From positions 62,001-126,000 of the forward strand of contig JAWKTI010000002.1 in NCBI GenBank assembly GCA_041399155.1: a stretch of 64,000 bases of DNA. The letters run 5' to 3'. The stretch comes from Zavarzinella sp. (GTDB taxonomy: Bacteria > Planctomycetota > Planctomycetia > Gemmatales > Gemmataceae). Made by a program: the position numbers and the translations under genes. The notes under the pieces are model-generated. The model saw only the letters and a program-made list of their open reading frames with translations. It made no database searches and had not been told where the DNA came from. Below are positions 1 through 9,078 of this stretch, piece by piece (position 1 is the stretch's first letter; every line of letters starts with the position of its first letter).

Positions 1-89
1 TCGATTCTTGTACGACCAACGACTACTGGGTTCGGTAAAGTACTATGTTGAATTTCTTCTCAATTGCAGCGTGTTTGTAGTGCGAGAAT

Positions 90-245
90 CTATTTGTTCC
101 ATTCTCTCGGCAACCACGCTACCAGGGCAGCTATGATTCCGGCAGCAATCAGCACCTCAATCAACGTGATTCGCGAAATGGATCTCTCACGCTTCGGCGA
201 TTCCTCGGGATTCGAATTGTGATCCGGCGTTTCGTATGGATTCAT
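90..245 (-). CDS. small single-pass membrane protein (51 aa), unknown function
   Basis: A 51-residue open frame begins MNPYETPDHN, has a charged stretch (KRERS) and then one hydrophobic segment at about residues 26-44 (ITLIEVLIAAGIIAALVAW), ending in a short polar tail and TAG. Very short proteins that start with MNPY and carry one membrane segment are common in planctomycetes, which is the main support for calling it. The hydrophobic segment resembles a prepilin N-terminus (TLIEVLIAAG) but lacks the GF cleavage context and any globular domain. No good ribosome binding site is visible upstream. Function is not recognised. Confidence 0.45.
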   Translation of the reverse strand: MNPYETPDHNSNPEESPKRERSISRITLIEVLIAAGIIAALVAWLPREWNK

Positions 246-287
246 TCGCGTCAGGTCACTATTGGGTACTTGCTGACAGAACGGGTC

Positions 288-340
288 CGCGATTGAGCAG
301 AGTCGCGGAGCGAATACAAAGCGATTCCTGCCACAATCGC
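288..340. repeat. imperfect hairpin repeat, copy A
   Basis: It starts CGCGATTGAGCAG and ends CAATCGC, so GCGATTG and CAATCGC form complementary 7-bp arms. The same order of blocks (CGCGATTGAGCAG, AGTCGCG, TACAAA, CGATT, CTGC, CAATCGC) recurs at 35003-35057 with a few substitutions and small indels. Two copies about 35 kb apart, both outside intact genes, suggest a REP- or MITE-like interspersed element or a conserved structured RNA/DNA element. Identity unknown. Confidence 0.55.
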
Positions 341-570
341 TGAAAATACTTATTTTATACTAAATCCCAGACCAGATAAGCCTGTCGCAAGCCAGCGATA
401 CGCTGAACTGAGCTTCTTATTTCAAGCGAGCGACGCAGCATCATCAATCAAAACGAACTGCTCATCAATTTGTTGAACTTGCTAGTTGGCTATACTTCGC
501 CAGCAGACAATATGAGAGTCATAAAGAATAATTGGCTGTACGCGAGCGTAATGAGTTGACATGTAATCAC

Positions 571-594
571 GCATGAAACATCTGTATTTCATGC
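571..594. terminator. inverted repeat, possible terminator
   Basis: GCATGAAA and TTTCATGC form a perfect 8-bp stem around an 8-base loop. It lies 11 bases beyond the stop of the minus-strand gene ending at 606, the expected place for its terminator. The T-rich tract (ACTTTTATTCTTT) is on the plus-strand side rather than after the hairpin in the minus direction, so a classical intrinsic terminator is only partly supported. Confidence 0.4.
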
Positions 595-605
595 ACTTTT
601 ATTCT

Positions 606-2216
606 TTACTTGCCGGAACCGATGATGTTCAGGCGGATTGCGCTGGGTTTGGAAAGGTCCACCACGATTGGTTCGCGGGTAATTGCTTCGGCAATATTTC
701 CTGCCAGGTCGCGTGCGGCCATTTTCAGGAACACTTTGTGGGCGGGGAAATCGCTTGGGATTTTCCAGGCATACTGACCCGTATTTGCCACACGTCGGGC
801 ACTGGTCGTTCCTACGCCAATATTTTCACCAGGAACAATCGGAATCCAGGGGCCGTTGGGGCTTTCTGCCCATTCCAGCGTCATCGGCTCGCTGGTCAGG
901 TGCTTGTCCGATGCTTCCCAACGCAGAATCAAGGTATTCTGATCGGCCTGGTGGGCATCTGGTTTGTAAATCTTCACGATTGGCAACGTCACATCCACTT
1001 CAATACGCAGGTCGGGTGCATCGCCATCTTTCGGTGGGGCCTGGGCCAGTCCTGCCCCACTGTGCAGGATTACTTTTAAGCCGTACGTACCTTCCACCTG
1101 TTTGTTTTCGTTCTTTCGCAGATCGATGATCAGTGGGGATTCCGGCTTCACAATTTCGTCCCACTTCGTCCAGGTTTTGCCATCATCTCGAGTAACGTAG
1201 ATTTCCGCTTTGCCAATACCCGAAGTACCCTTGTTTTCCACATCGTAAGCCAGCTTGAAGCTGGTGGTGTTGATGTGTTGAATCTGGGGCAGGTTTGCTG
1301 CCTGAAACCGTGAGCTGATGCCTACTGGATCGGCACTGCCAGGAATCAGCATATCCTGAGGTTCTTTTGGCTTTTCAGTTGGTGCGGGCCCCGTGGCAGG
1401 CAGCTTAGGTGCGTCCGCAAAGGTTGGATCGGGGCGGGTATCGTTCCCATCTTTTCCTTTTTTGGGAGTATTGCCCACCAGCAGAGGTGGGGTGACTTCT
1501 TCTTTGCCGGTACCAGTTCCGGGTGGAGGTGGCAGCGGAGACAATTCCGGACCAGTCGTCGAAGTACGCACCAGATCGGCAGGAGTAGTGGCACTGACAA
1601 CGGCGGCAGCAGGTAATTCCTGACTGCTGGATCCACTGTTGCCGGAAACGTCCATGCAGGTAATCCGCACGCTGACGGCGGCACCGCTGTTCACGTTGAA
1701 CATGGTGGTACCTTCCAGTTCCGGACGCACCTGCAGGGCTTGCCAGGTGGCACCATCATTGCTGTATTCCATGCGGAAACGTGACCAATCGGGGTTCTTT
1801 TCCACGATTTTCCAGCCCACGGTGATGCTGTTGCCTTTGCGTTCTGCATTTTGAATGGCAACAACAGGCTTTTTGGTATCAATCAGCAGTTTCAGGTCGG
1901 GTGCGGCAGCGTAGACATCGCGAGGCAGGCGATCCCCACGGGTGCTGACCTGCACCATCGTAAACCAGTATTCCCCATCAGCACCCGCACGGAATGGAAA
2001 AAACTTATCCGTTTGCGGTTTTGCCACCGCATATTGATGCCAGGTTCGACCCAGATCGGGCGAAACATACAGGATCATTTCCCGTAAAGCAGATTCTTTA
2101 CCAGGTACATAATTGATTGGTAATTTAATTTCCGCCTGATTGGTTGGAACCACTTGCTGTGGTGCCTGACTGGGAAGCAGCATTGCACCGATCAGCGACC
2201 ATGCACTTAAACTCAT
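606..2216 (-). CDS. secreted multi-domain beta-sandwich protein, unknown function (536 aa)
   Basis: The protein begins MSLSAWSLIGAMLLPSQA, a short probable signal peptide, and continues with repeated Ig/fibronectin-like segments. Phrases such as SPDLGRTWHQY (about residue 55), SNDGATWQAL, RDDGKTWTKW and SPNGPWIPI mark at least four related modules that resemble sialidase/BNR-type 'DGxTW' repeats. A Pro/Thr/Gly-rich linker (about residues 210-300) separates an N-terminal pair from a C-terminal pair. I chose the start at 2216 because GGGGGA lies at good spacing before it; the open frame extends 22 codons further upstream without signal-like sequence. Likely exported and structural or adhesive; no catalytic motif seen. 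Confidence 0.75.
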   Translation of the reverse strand: MSLSAWSLIGAMLLPSQAPQQVVPTNQAEIKLPINYVPGKESALREMILYVSPDLGRTWHQYAVAKPQTDKFFPFRAGADGEYWFTMVQVSTRGDRLPRDVYAAAPDLKLLIDTKKPVVAIQNAERKGNSITVGWKIVEKNPDWSRFRMEYSNDGATWQALQVRPELEGTTMFNVNSGAAVSVRITCMDVSGNSGSSSQELPAAAVVSATTPADLVRTSTTGPELSPLPPPPGTGTGKEEVTPPLLVGNTPKKGKDGNDTRPDPTFADAPKLPATGPAPTEKPKEPQDMLIPGSADPVGISSRFQAANLPQIQHINTTSFKLAYDVENKGTSGIGKAEIYVTRDDGKTWTKWDEIVKPESPLIIDLRKNENKQVEGTYGLKVILHSGAGLAQAPPKDGDAPDLRIEVDVTLPIVKIYKPDAHQADQNTLILRWEASDKHLTSEPMTLEWAESPNGPWIPIVPGENIGVGTTSARRVANTGQYAWKIPSDFPAHKVFLKMAARDLAGNIAEAITREPIVVDLSKPSAIRLNIIGSGK

Positions 2217-2296
2217 TTGAAAAATCCCCCACGATCGAAAGCAGGTACGCTCAATCCCCCGTGGCAGCGCACCTTCCGGCAATTTGAGGGGTGAAT

Positions 2297-2322
2297 ACTT
2301 GTAAAAAAGGAATCCTACAAGT
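2297..2322. promoter_or_regulatory. 7-bp inverted repeat upstream of the secreted protein gene
   Basis: ACTTGTA and TACAAGT are perfect inverted arms separated by 12 bases, about 80 bases upstream of the start at 2216. It could be an operator or part of a weak terminator for the MaoC-like gene that ends at 2369. Short, so chance occurrence is possible. Confidence 0.25.
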
Positions 2323-2368
2323 GCAAAAGATGGTAATTTTTACCAAAAATCAGCGTTATGAGATAATC

Positions 2369-3037
2369 TCAGGAAGCTTTGGGTGCCACTTCTGGAACGG
2401 TCACTGGTTCAGGCGAGCCATTTTTACATGGAAGTGACATCAGTACCTTCGCACCACGGCCTTCGACAATGGTCACTATTTCGCCTTGCTGTACGATCCG
2501 ATCATCCTGATTCAGGACAATCCGCTTCCATTTGATTTCGCCCCGACGACCACGGCCACGAACCGTCTTGTCTACCACCTGTGCCTTCAGGCGGAGGGTA
2601 TCTCCGATGTAGACCGGTTCAGACATCAGCCACTCTCCGACGCGAAGAAAAGCCAGGGTTCGCATCGGTGGGCAGTTCAACCCAAGGCCGCTGGCCATGG
2701 TGAACACCAGCAATCCATGCGCAATTGGCTGCCGAAAAGGTGTGCTTTTGGCGTAAACATGGTCCATGTGGATGGGATTAAAATCTCCACTGATACCAGC
2801 AAAATTGACGATGTCCGCCTGGGTAACTGTCCTGCCCACGCTTAGCCATTCCTGCCCGATTTCAACATCCTCAAAATATAAATGAAAAGAGGAAAACAAC
2901 GGTGGAAAATCTCCGGTAAGAGTGCTGGCGGTCTGCAAATGTTTTGTTATTCTAGCAGGCGTGAAAAGTGCCACGCAGAAAATAATGGATTCTTCAGAAC
3001 TTTTTGCGTTTCGTGGGGCATGTTGTACTATCGGCAT
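2369..3037 (-). CDS. MaoC-like hot-dog dehydratase
   Basis: From about residue 53 the protein matches the MaoC/R-specific enoyl-CoA hydratase fold: YFEDVEIGQEW, the catalytic-type stretch SGDFNPIHMD (Asp and His of the hydratase motif), then PIAHGLLVFTMASGL. Members hydrate or dehydrate acyl-CoA thioesters. The first ~45 residues are not typical of the family, and a TTG codon at 2899 preceded by GGAG gives a 176-residue protein of more usual length, so the true start may be there. It lies 9 bases downstream of the thioesterase gene on the same strand, suggesting a two-gene acyl-CoA unit. Substrate unknown. Confidence 0.8.
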   Translation of the reverse strand: MPIVQHAPRNAKSSEESIIFCVALFTPARITKHLQTASTLTGDFPPLFSSFHLYFEDVEIGQEWLSVGRTVTQADIVNFAGISGDFNPIHMDHVYAKSTPFRQPIAHGLLVFTMASGLGLNCPPMRTLAFLRVGEWLMSEPVYIGDTLRLKAQVVDKTVRGRGRRGEIKWKRIVLNQDDRIVQQGEIVTIVEGRGAKVLMSLPCKNGSPEPVTVPEVAPKAS

Positions 3038-3046
3038 GCCCCCATG

Positions 3047-3436
3047 TTACGATTGCGGGTTAATTTTCATCGGGTGGCGTTCGCTGTCGATCCCCACGTA
3101 GACCACTTCAGCTTCAGTTACATGAATTTCTTTTCCGGTGCGTTCCGCAATCACGTCAATATGCACCGTAATGGAAGTTTTGCCCACGCGGGTGATCCAG
3201 GTTTCAAACCGCATCACATCGCCCACGTAAACGGGTTCCTTAAACTCGACGCGGTTGAAAGCCACTGTGACAAAGGCGATTTCAGGTGAATTTCCAAACG
3301 CAATCGATTGCCTGCGTGCGGCAATTGCCCCTGCCATGTCGATATAGCTGAGGATTACCCCACCAAAAATGGTACCATGAGGATTGGTGTCGCTAGGCAT
3401 CATCACCACTTGAATGGCGATATATCGTTCTGACAT
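3047..3436 (-). CDS. acyl-CoA thioesterase, YciA/hot-dog family (129 aa)
   Basis: The protein has the acyl-CoA hydrolase signature: PSDTNPHGTIFGG (residues about 14-26), the helix LSYIDMAGAIAARR, and the beta-strand block FVTVAFNRVEFKEPVYVGD. Length matches single hot-dog thioesterases that act as oligomers. The start at 3436 is preceded by AGGAAA at six bases; an ATG five codons upstream is less likely. It is the first gene of a leftward pair with the MaoC-like gene. Its upstream region, shared with divergent proA, holds a striking phased repeat array (3492-3574). Confidence 0.85.
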   Translation of the reverse strand: MSERYIAIQVVMMPSDTNPHGTIFGGVILSYIDMAGAIAARRQSIAFGNSPEIAFVTVAFNRVEFKEPVYVGDVMRFETWITRVGKTSITVHIDVIAERTGKEIHVTEAEVVYVGIDSERHPMKINPQS

Positions 3437-3737
3437 GGCTGTTTCCTGCAAAGTTTACCACGTTCATGTTACAAAAACAAACGCACGTGGGTTGCAAATC
3501 GATTAATGGCAATAATACAATACAGCAATATTGCGAAATGCCGATATTGTTAAAACGCAATATTGCTTGCAAATAGCTCTTTCAGGCCTTATTTCTTACT
3601 CAGCTTCACTATTTTGTTCGCGCCACCTGGCTTGAATGCTCTCTTTAACATCCGAGCAGCGTCTTTTGAAAACTTTTCCATTGGCGCGTTTTTCAAGTAC
3701 CATTATTGATGACAACTTGCTGAAAGGATGACGAACG
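3437..3737. other. divergent intergenic region between thioesterase and proA
   Basis: About 300 bases with no gene. It is AT-rich relative to its neighbours and contains the phased palindrome array described separately, plus the proA ribosome binding site (AAGGA about ten bases before the GTG at 3738). Confidence 0.6.
3492..3574. promoter_or_regulatory. phased operator-like array with two GCAATATTGC palindromes
   Basis: Two perfect 10-bp palindromes GCAATATTGC lie at 3525-3534 and 3557-3566, exactly 32 bp apart (about three helical turns). A 7/9 match (CGATATTGT) sits exactly midway at 3542-3550, and another 7/9 match (CAATAATAC) lies 16 bp before the first at 3510-3518, giving four sites with a 16-bp period. 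The array is bracketed by direct repeats TTGCAAAT at 3492-3499 and 3567-3574. Its position between divergent genes suggests cooperative binding of a dimeric regulator. The regulator is unknown. Confidence 0.6.
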
Positions 3738-5012
3738 GTGACTGCGACGACCTCTCCAACTACTGAGGCCTGGGAAAGCTGCCTGAAAATGGCACAGAAC
3801 GCCCGCACGGCATCGCGGGTTCTGGCAACCTGCACACGGTCGCCGAAAGATGCCTGGCTACTGGACTGTGCGGCACAACTGGAATTGCAGAAAGACAGAA
3901 TTATTGCCGCAAACCAGTTGGATCTGGAAGCTGCCACAGAATTGCCCACTGCCATGCGGGAACGCCTGAAACTGAATGAATCCAGATTGCAACAAGCAGC
4001 AGATTCACTGCGTCAGGTTGCCCACCTGCCCGATCCGGTGGGCCGGATCCGTTCTGGCGAAACACGCCCGAACGGGCTGCAGGTGCAGAAGATCACCACA
4101 CCACTGGGGGTGATTTTCTTCCTCTATGAATCTCGACCGAACGTAACCATCGATGCCGCAGCACTTTGCGTCAAAAGTGGCAATGCCGTTATTCTTCGAG
4201 GTGGGAAGGAAGCACTGCACTCCAATCATTGCCTCCATCAGCTAATGGTGGAACGATTACCCCTGTTTGATCTCCCACAGGATGCGGTGCAACTGGTGAC
4301 CAGTTCCGACCGCACGCTGGTCAGCCATTTTCTGCAGATGGACCGCTATATCGACCTGGCGATCCCACGTGGGGGCGAAAGTTTGATTCGGCGGGTGGTT
4401 TCTGAAGCAAAAATGCCCGTTCTGAAACATTATCTGGGAAACTGCCACGTGTATGTGGATCGAGCCGCACCACTTCAGATGGCGGAAGAAATCATCATCA
4501 ATTCCAAGTGCCAGCGACCAGGTGTTTGCAACGCCATGGAAAGCCTGTTAATCCACGAAGATCTTGCCGATTCTTTCGTTTCGAGAATTGGGGCAAAACT
4601 GCGGGAGCACAATGTGGAAATCAGAGCTTGCGAAATCACGAAAAACTACCTGTCTTATGCCACGAATGTGACAGAAAGTGATTATGCTGCTGAATTTTGC
4701 GATTTAATCGTGTCGATGAAGGTAGTGTCCAGCATTGATGCGGCGATCGATCATATCCGGCAATATGGTTCTGGCCATACGGAAGCCATTGTCACAATGG
4801 ATCTGGCTGCAGCGAACCATTTTGTCCGTTCGATTGATGCCTCCGCAGTGATGGTCAATGCCAGCACTCGCTTTAACGATGGCTTCGAACTGGGTTTGGG
4901 TGCAGAAATCGGTATCAGCACCGATAAGATGCACGCACGCGGGCCATGCGGGCTGGAAGAATTGACGAGTTACAAATACGTGGTGACCGGAAACGGGCAG
5001 ATTCGCAGTTAA
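3738..5012 (+). CDS. proA: gamma-glutamyl phosphate reductase
   Basis: This enzyme reduces L-glutamyl 5-phosphate to glutamate semialdehyde with NADPH, the second step of proline synthesis, in the cytoplasm. The 424-residue length is normal. Recognisable blocks are PLGVIFFLYESRPNVT, SGNAVILRGGKEA, and the catalytic cysteine in QRPGVCNAMES (Cys264), with HARGPCGLEELTSYKY at the C-terminus. The GTG start has AAGGA about ten bases upstream. No proB is in the window, so the pathway partner lies elsewhere. The gene is followed after 41 bases by a HEAT-repeat gene on the same strand. Confidence 0.96.
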   Translation: MTATTSPTTEAWESCLKMAQNARTASRVLATCTRSPKDAWLLDCAAQLELQKDRIIAANQLDLEAATELPTAMRERLKLNESRLQQAADSLRQVAHLPDPVGRIRSGETRPNGLQVQKITTPLGVIFFLYESRPNVTIDAAALCVKSGNAVILRGGKEALHSNHCLHQLMVERLPLFDLPQDAVQLVTSSDRTLVSHFLQMDRYIDLAIPRGGESLIRRVVSEAKMPVLKHYLGNCHVYVDRAAPLQMAEEIIINSKCQRPGVCNAMESLLIHEDLADSFVSRIGAKLREHNVEIRACEITKNYLSYATNVTESDYAAEFCDLIVSMKVVSSIDAAIDHIRQYGSGHTEAIVTMDLAAANHFVRSIDASAVMVNASTRFNDGFELGLGAEIGISTDKMHARGPCGLEELTSYKYVVTGNGQIRS

Positions 5013-5053
5013 GAAACTGCCACTGCATTCTCCGGATTTAAAGGAATGCAGTC

Positions 5054-6553
5054 ATGTGGGTCGAAACGCTGATTGGCACCATCCTGACGGTCAGCGTGGC
5101 AGGGATGCTTTGGCGCAGACGTGTTCGGATGAACCGCCAGCCCATGTGGCAACCGCGGCACTCCCACGCCCACTTATTTGAACTGAGACAGTTGATTCCA
5201 CCGGCGAGTGTCAAAACTGTTGGGAATCTGTTAACCATTGGTCTGCCACTTGGGCATAGCCGTGCAGGGAAAAAGTGTATGCAAGAACTGCGAAAACTTT
5301 GGGACCAGGCCGATTATCTGGGCGCGATTCAACTGCTGGAGGAGCAACTTCAGCAGGTACCGTCCGGCGATGCCATTGAATCCAGCAGATTCCTGGTGGA
5401 CCTGGCTGCAGCAGCTAAAATTATGCAGATCAACGAAGCACTGCCCATGTTATTGGAGCAGTTCGATCGCGTCTGTACAGAATTGAAGCCGGAATATGCT
5501 GCAGAACTGGTGGGCTTTGTCGCATTTGCAGAATACCTGCAGTATCCGACGCGTAATGAATGTCGCTATGCCATGCGTGTGCTAAAGATTGTTATGGAAT
5601 CTGTCCGTCGCAATCGACTACCGATGAGCATGTACGCGGATGCCTACTTTGGAGATGCCATTCGCCGCTTATGCGAACATTGCCCGGAGTTGGTTGATCC
5701 GTTGGTGATTCAGTTATTTGTAGAAGCCCGTCGACATGCCCGCCGGGTATTCCATCAACATGCCACGTTCCGAGATGATCCCGCCCGCCGTCAGCATGTG
5801 CGCTGGCAAATTGCCTACCTGCGGGATAGCGAATCGCTGATGGCAGAATATCTGCACGATATTTCTCAGGAATTGCCTTTTGCATTGGAAGAGGCCGCAC
5901 CAGAGAATCGGTGGGATATTCTGGAATGCTGCCTATTACTGCGTGTTGATGTCGGCCTGCCAATTATTCAATTGTGGGGAGAGCTGAATTTTCAACAACA
6001 GTTGAAAGCCATTGAAGTGCTGTCGTGGTCCAAAGATGCAGAAATCCGCACCCACCTGGTGCAGCTTGCCAGCAGGGCGGTGCAACAAGGTTCGCCAGAG
6101 GAACAACTGGCCTGTGCCGCAATGAAATCGTTACAAAATTATCCTTGCGAACCAGTAGAACGATTGCAGATTCATTTCCTGGACAATGGGTCCAATGAAG
6201 CCCGCGTGGCCGCACTGGAAAGTATGGGCTGGCACGAACCGATTCTCCGAATTGATACGCTGTCGCGGCTCAACCATTTGAAGCAACACAAAAATCCAAG
6301 GGTACGTAAAGCGGCATTGGCTGCCTGTGCCCGCCTGGGTGAAATTGCAGCACTGAATATTCTGCGGGAATCGCTGCATCAACCTGCAGCGATTGCAATT
6401 GATGCAATCCGGATGATTGCCAACGAGGGGATCAGTTGGCTCTGGCCGGAACTGGATGAATTGACCGAATCGGACGACATGGATGTCCAGATGGAAGCAT
6501 GGGAAGCTGTGGAACGCTTACGCGAGCAGTTTTTACCTCTTGCCATCGACTGA
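5054..6553 (+). CDS. membrane-anchored HEAT-repeat protein, unknown function (499 aa)
   Basis: An N-terminal hydrophobic segment (residues 5-20, TLIGTILTVSVAGMLW) followed by RRRVR suggests a single membrane anchor with the rest cytoplasmic. The remainder is alpha-helical. From about residue 320 HEAT-like repeats are visible (RTHLVQLASRAV, EEQLACAAMKSLQ, NEARVAALESMGW, NPRVRKAALAACARLG). Such solenoids usually scaffold protein contacts; no enzymatic motif is seen. AGGA precedes the start at good spacing. The next gene begins one base after its stop, so the two are probably translated together. Confidence 0.8.
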   Translation: MWVETLIGTILTVSVAGMLWRRRVRMNRQPMWQPRHSHAHLFELRQLIPPASVKTVGNLLTIGLPLGHSRAGKKCMQELRKLWDQADYLGAIQLLEEQLQQVPSGDAIESSRFLVDLAAAAKIMQINEALPMLLEQFDRVCTELKPEYAAELVGFVAFAEYLQYPTRNECRYAMRVLKIVMESVRRNRLPMSMYADAYFGDAIRRLCEHCPELVDPLVIQLFVEARRHARRVFHQHATFRDDPARRQHVRWQIAYLRDSESLMAEYLHDISQELPFALEEAAPENRWDILECCLLLRVDVGLPIIQLWGELNFQQQLKAIEVLSWSKDAEIRTHLVQLASRAVQQGSPEEQLACAAMKSLQNYPCEPVERLQIHFLDNGSNEARVAALESMGWHEPILRIDTLSRLNHLKQHKNPRVRKAALAACARLGEIAALNILRESLHQPAAIAIDAIRMIANEGISWLWPELDELTESDDMDVQMEAWEAVERLREQFLPLAID

Positions 6554-6554
6554 T

Positions 6555-9069
6555 ATGACTTCGGATCGTGCACCACCGTTGCCTATGCGATATCCAGTAA
6601 CCTGGTGGACCAATGCACGCACCTTCCAGCAAAATTATTATCTGTACTGGTTGTCGGCCGTTGCTTTCCAAAACTGGCTGCCCCACGTGGGGGAAGAGCA
6701 GACAAGCCAAATATTCGGCCAGCCATTTGATCATTGTGGGGAGCAAGGGATTCTGCTTCGCACACAATTCTCTCTGGATGCAACCAATCTGACGCTCCTG
6801 GGCACTTCCAGTGGGCGTTTCCCCAATATTTTTCTCCCGCCTGGGTTGATGATTCCCCACGTGTTGTCCGCAACGTGGCTCGATCAGCAATTTCAGCGAG
6901 ATTCCGACGAACTTTTGCTCGTCCAATCATGTGAACCGTGCCAGATTCTTCGCCTGACAGCCAGATTTCAGCCAGTCCAGCAGCTTGCGCAATACACCGC
7001 ACCACCCGTAGTGGCTCATCAAACCCGTGCGTGGGACACAATAGAACTGCAGACCTTTCAGGAATTGCACCCCCACCCGGTGGTCAAGGTTGAAGTCGAA
7101 AATACAGCACTCGTTGACCCACAAACAACAATTGTGACATCGAGCTCTGCCACTCTGGGTGGGTACATCTCAAAAGCTCGCAGACTATTGACAGGCTTGT
7201 TCGCACATCTATCGTTACGCACCAAGCCAGAACCCGACCAAGCGAGTACCGCACCAACTTTTCTGAAAATCGGAGACGAATTACCGAAAAACGGAAGTAG
7301 TACATCGATTCTCCATCATTGCGAACACAGCATTGCCGTGCGGGAGTTTGCCACTTTCGGTTCCGTACCAATCGCCGATTGGGTCGAACTGGCAACTGCT
7401 TACGATGCATCACAGCAATATGAAGAGGCAGCAGCTATCTGGCAGTGGGTACTCTGGAAAGCACCCCGCCCTCATGCTGCCTGGGCCTGGGGTTGGCTGC
7501 GGGCAGAATCGAAGGCACTTTCCCATCTGACCAGTCTGCAGGACGTGACAAAAGTACTGCAATTGAAGGATAATCCGGCTTCCGCCAGGCAACTGGCGGC
7601 ACTGCTTACCTGGACATCGCTGCAACCCACGTTTCCTGCGACAATTCAGGCAAATATCGGGGAATTCGCAAGCTGCTGGCAAGACATCAAGCACATCTGT
7701 CTGCCAAAGCAATCTGGCTGGCAGAACATGCCCTCCAACAGATCGTGGGTCAGGATGACCTGTTTCTGGCACGCACCAACGATCTGTTGTTGAAACGTTT
7801 TCGCACAGATGTTGGCACTTTGCAGGGGATTTTCCAGAAATCATGTGCTATCCCAGCCTGGATAATCGGAATGAAATGGCCAAAGCCCGCTCCTGGCTGG
7901 TGCAGCACCGCGAAACAGTACAAATGTGGTATCAGCAGCAACAGCCGCACTGCCAGATTTTTCGGAAACACTTACATATCAAGAACTTACAGAAAGTTCC
8001 TGACCAGACTCCTGCGATGATCGACCTGCTGTTTGCCTGGGCATATGCCAAATCCGGTGCCCACGATCAGGCGGGGGAATTATTCGATCAAACATTTGTG
8101 CAAATAAAAGATAGTTTATGGTTGCGAAGTCTGGCGACGCAATTCCAACAGCAGATCGGACAAATGCAGGTTTCGCACCCCTCGGTGCAACAATTGGAAC
8201 CCACCACCAGTGCAGAACAGTATGTAGCGCAGCAATTTTGTGAGAATTCGCTCATATTCAGGCCCCACCCTGGACCCAATGCATACCAGCAATTTCTGGA
8301 TTCGTATCGCGGTGGGACTCATTGTAAGGTAGAAAAAGACCGAACAGTTGAGGAATTGCTCGCACAGATGCAGTCCTCCCCAGCGTTGCTTGAAAGTGGG
8401 GAAGCAAAATGGCACCTGGAATCGATGATTCGCAGCATTCTGCACTCAAATAATCCGACACTGATTCAGACGACCGTTAGATTATTTGCAAAATACCACC
8501 GAACATCGAATGTACCTTTTGTCTCGTATATCTACTGGTACCATCTGTTACAAAAACTGCAGCAATTGCAATTAACTGACGAAATCCAAAAACTGGCAGA
8601 AGTTGCTAACGGCTGGCATGTACCCACAACGGGGCGAATATCACGCAGGAAGATGGTTCCAATTCTGGAAAAACTTCAGATGAAACTGGTGCTGTCAGGA
8701 TTTCAGGATCAAGCTGGTTTGCATACCCTGTTGCAGGCGGTAAAACTGGTTCTGCGTTCTACGATGATGTCGATCATAAGTCGTCTGAAACTGAGTTGTT
8801 GTTATCTGCTGGCCATGCACCAACTGCCCAAAAATCTTGTTAGCTATGAAATAGAACAATTGTTGAAAATGCCCGATTTACTCCCCACCAATGGGGTCAC
8901 TGATTTGTATTTTTCATTTGCCACATACCAGCTTGTCGAAACGGCCATGGTGGTGTTAACAAATCAACCACAAACTGACCTCGAAGACCCGCGACGATGG
9001 CAGGCAACTGCCGAGCAGGAAATACTGCGAAGAATTCAGCAGGATACGAATCGCCAACTTCATTCCTGA
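6555..9069 (+). CDS. alpha-solenoid/TPR-like protein, unknown function, interrupted by two frameshifts
   Basis: Three consecutive open frames make one protein. Frame one runs from ATG 6555 to about 7660, frame two from there to about 7828, and frame three to the stop at 9069. Each junction is a GGGG run (7659-7662 and 7825-7828). Adding one G to each gives seamless sequence (QANIGGIRKLL and TLQGDFPEIMCY) and an 838-residue product. It has helix-rich TPR-like character in the middle and C-terminal parts (WVELATAYDASQQYEEAAAIW; LLFAWAYAKSGAHDQAGELF). Uncorrected, the pieces are 412 residues (to 7793) and 408 residues (from 7843). It is coupled to the HEAT gene upstream and converges on the oxidoreductase at 9079. 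Function unknown. Confidence 0.7.
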
Positions 9070-9078
9070 AATGAAAAC

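Larger units (their letters stand above)
246..605. other. 360-base intergenic region
   Basis: No convincing gene. It contains one copy of a hairpin-forming repeat (288-340) also found at 35003-35057, and a perfect 8-bp inverted repeat near its right end (571-594). The remainder shows no recognisable structure. Confidence 0.6.

Noticed and set aside
573..1129. Plus-strand frames opposite the secreted protein gene
   Set aside because: They lie antisense within a clear coding region with family-like structure, have no ribosome binding site, and look compositionally random.
3596..3955. Minus-strand frame over the start of proA
   Set aside because: It overlaps the beginning of proA and the intergenic repeat array; the translation is low-complexity shadow sequence.
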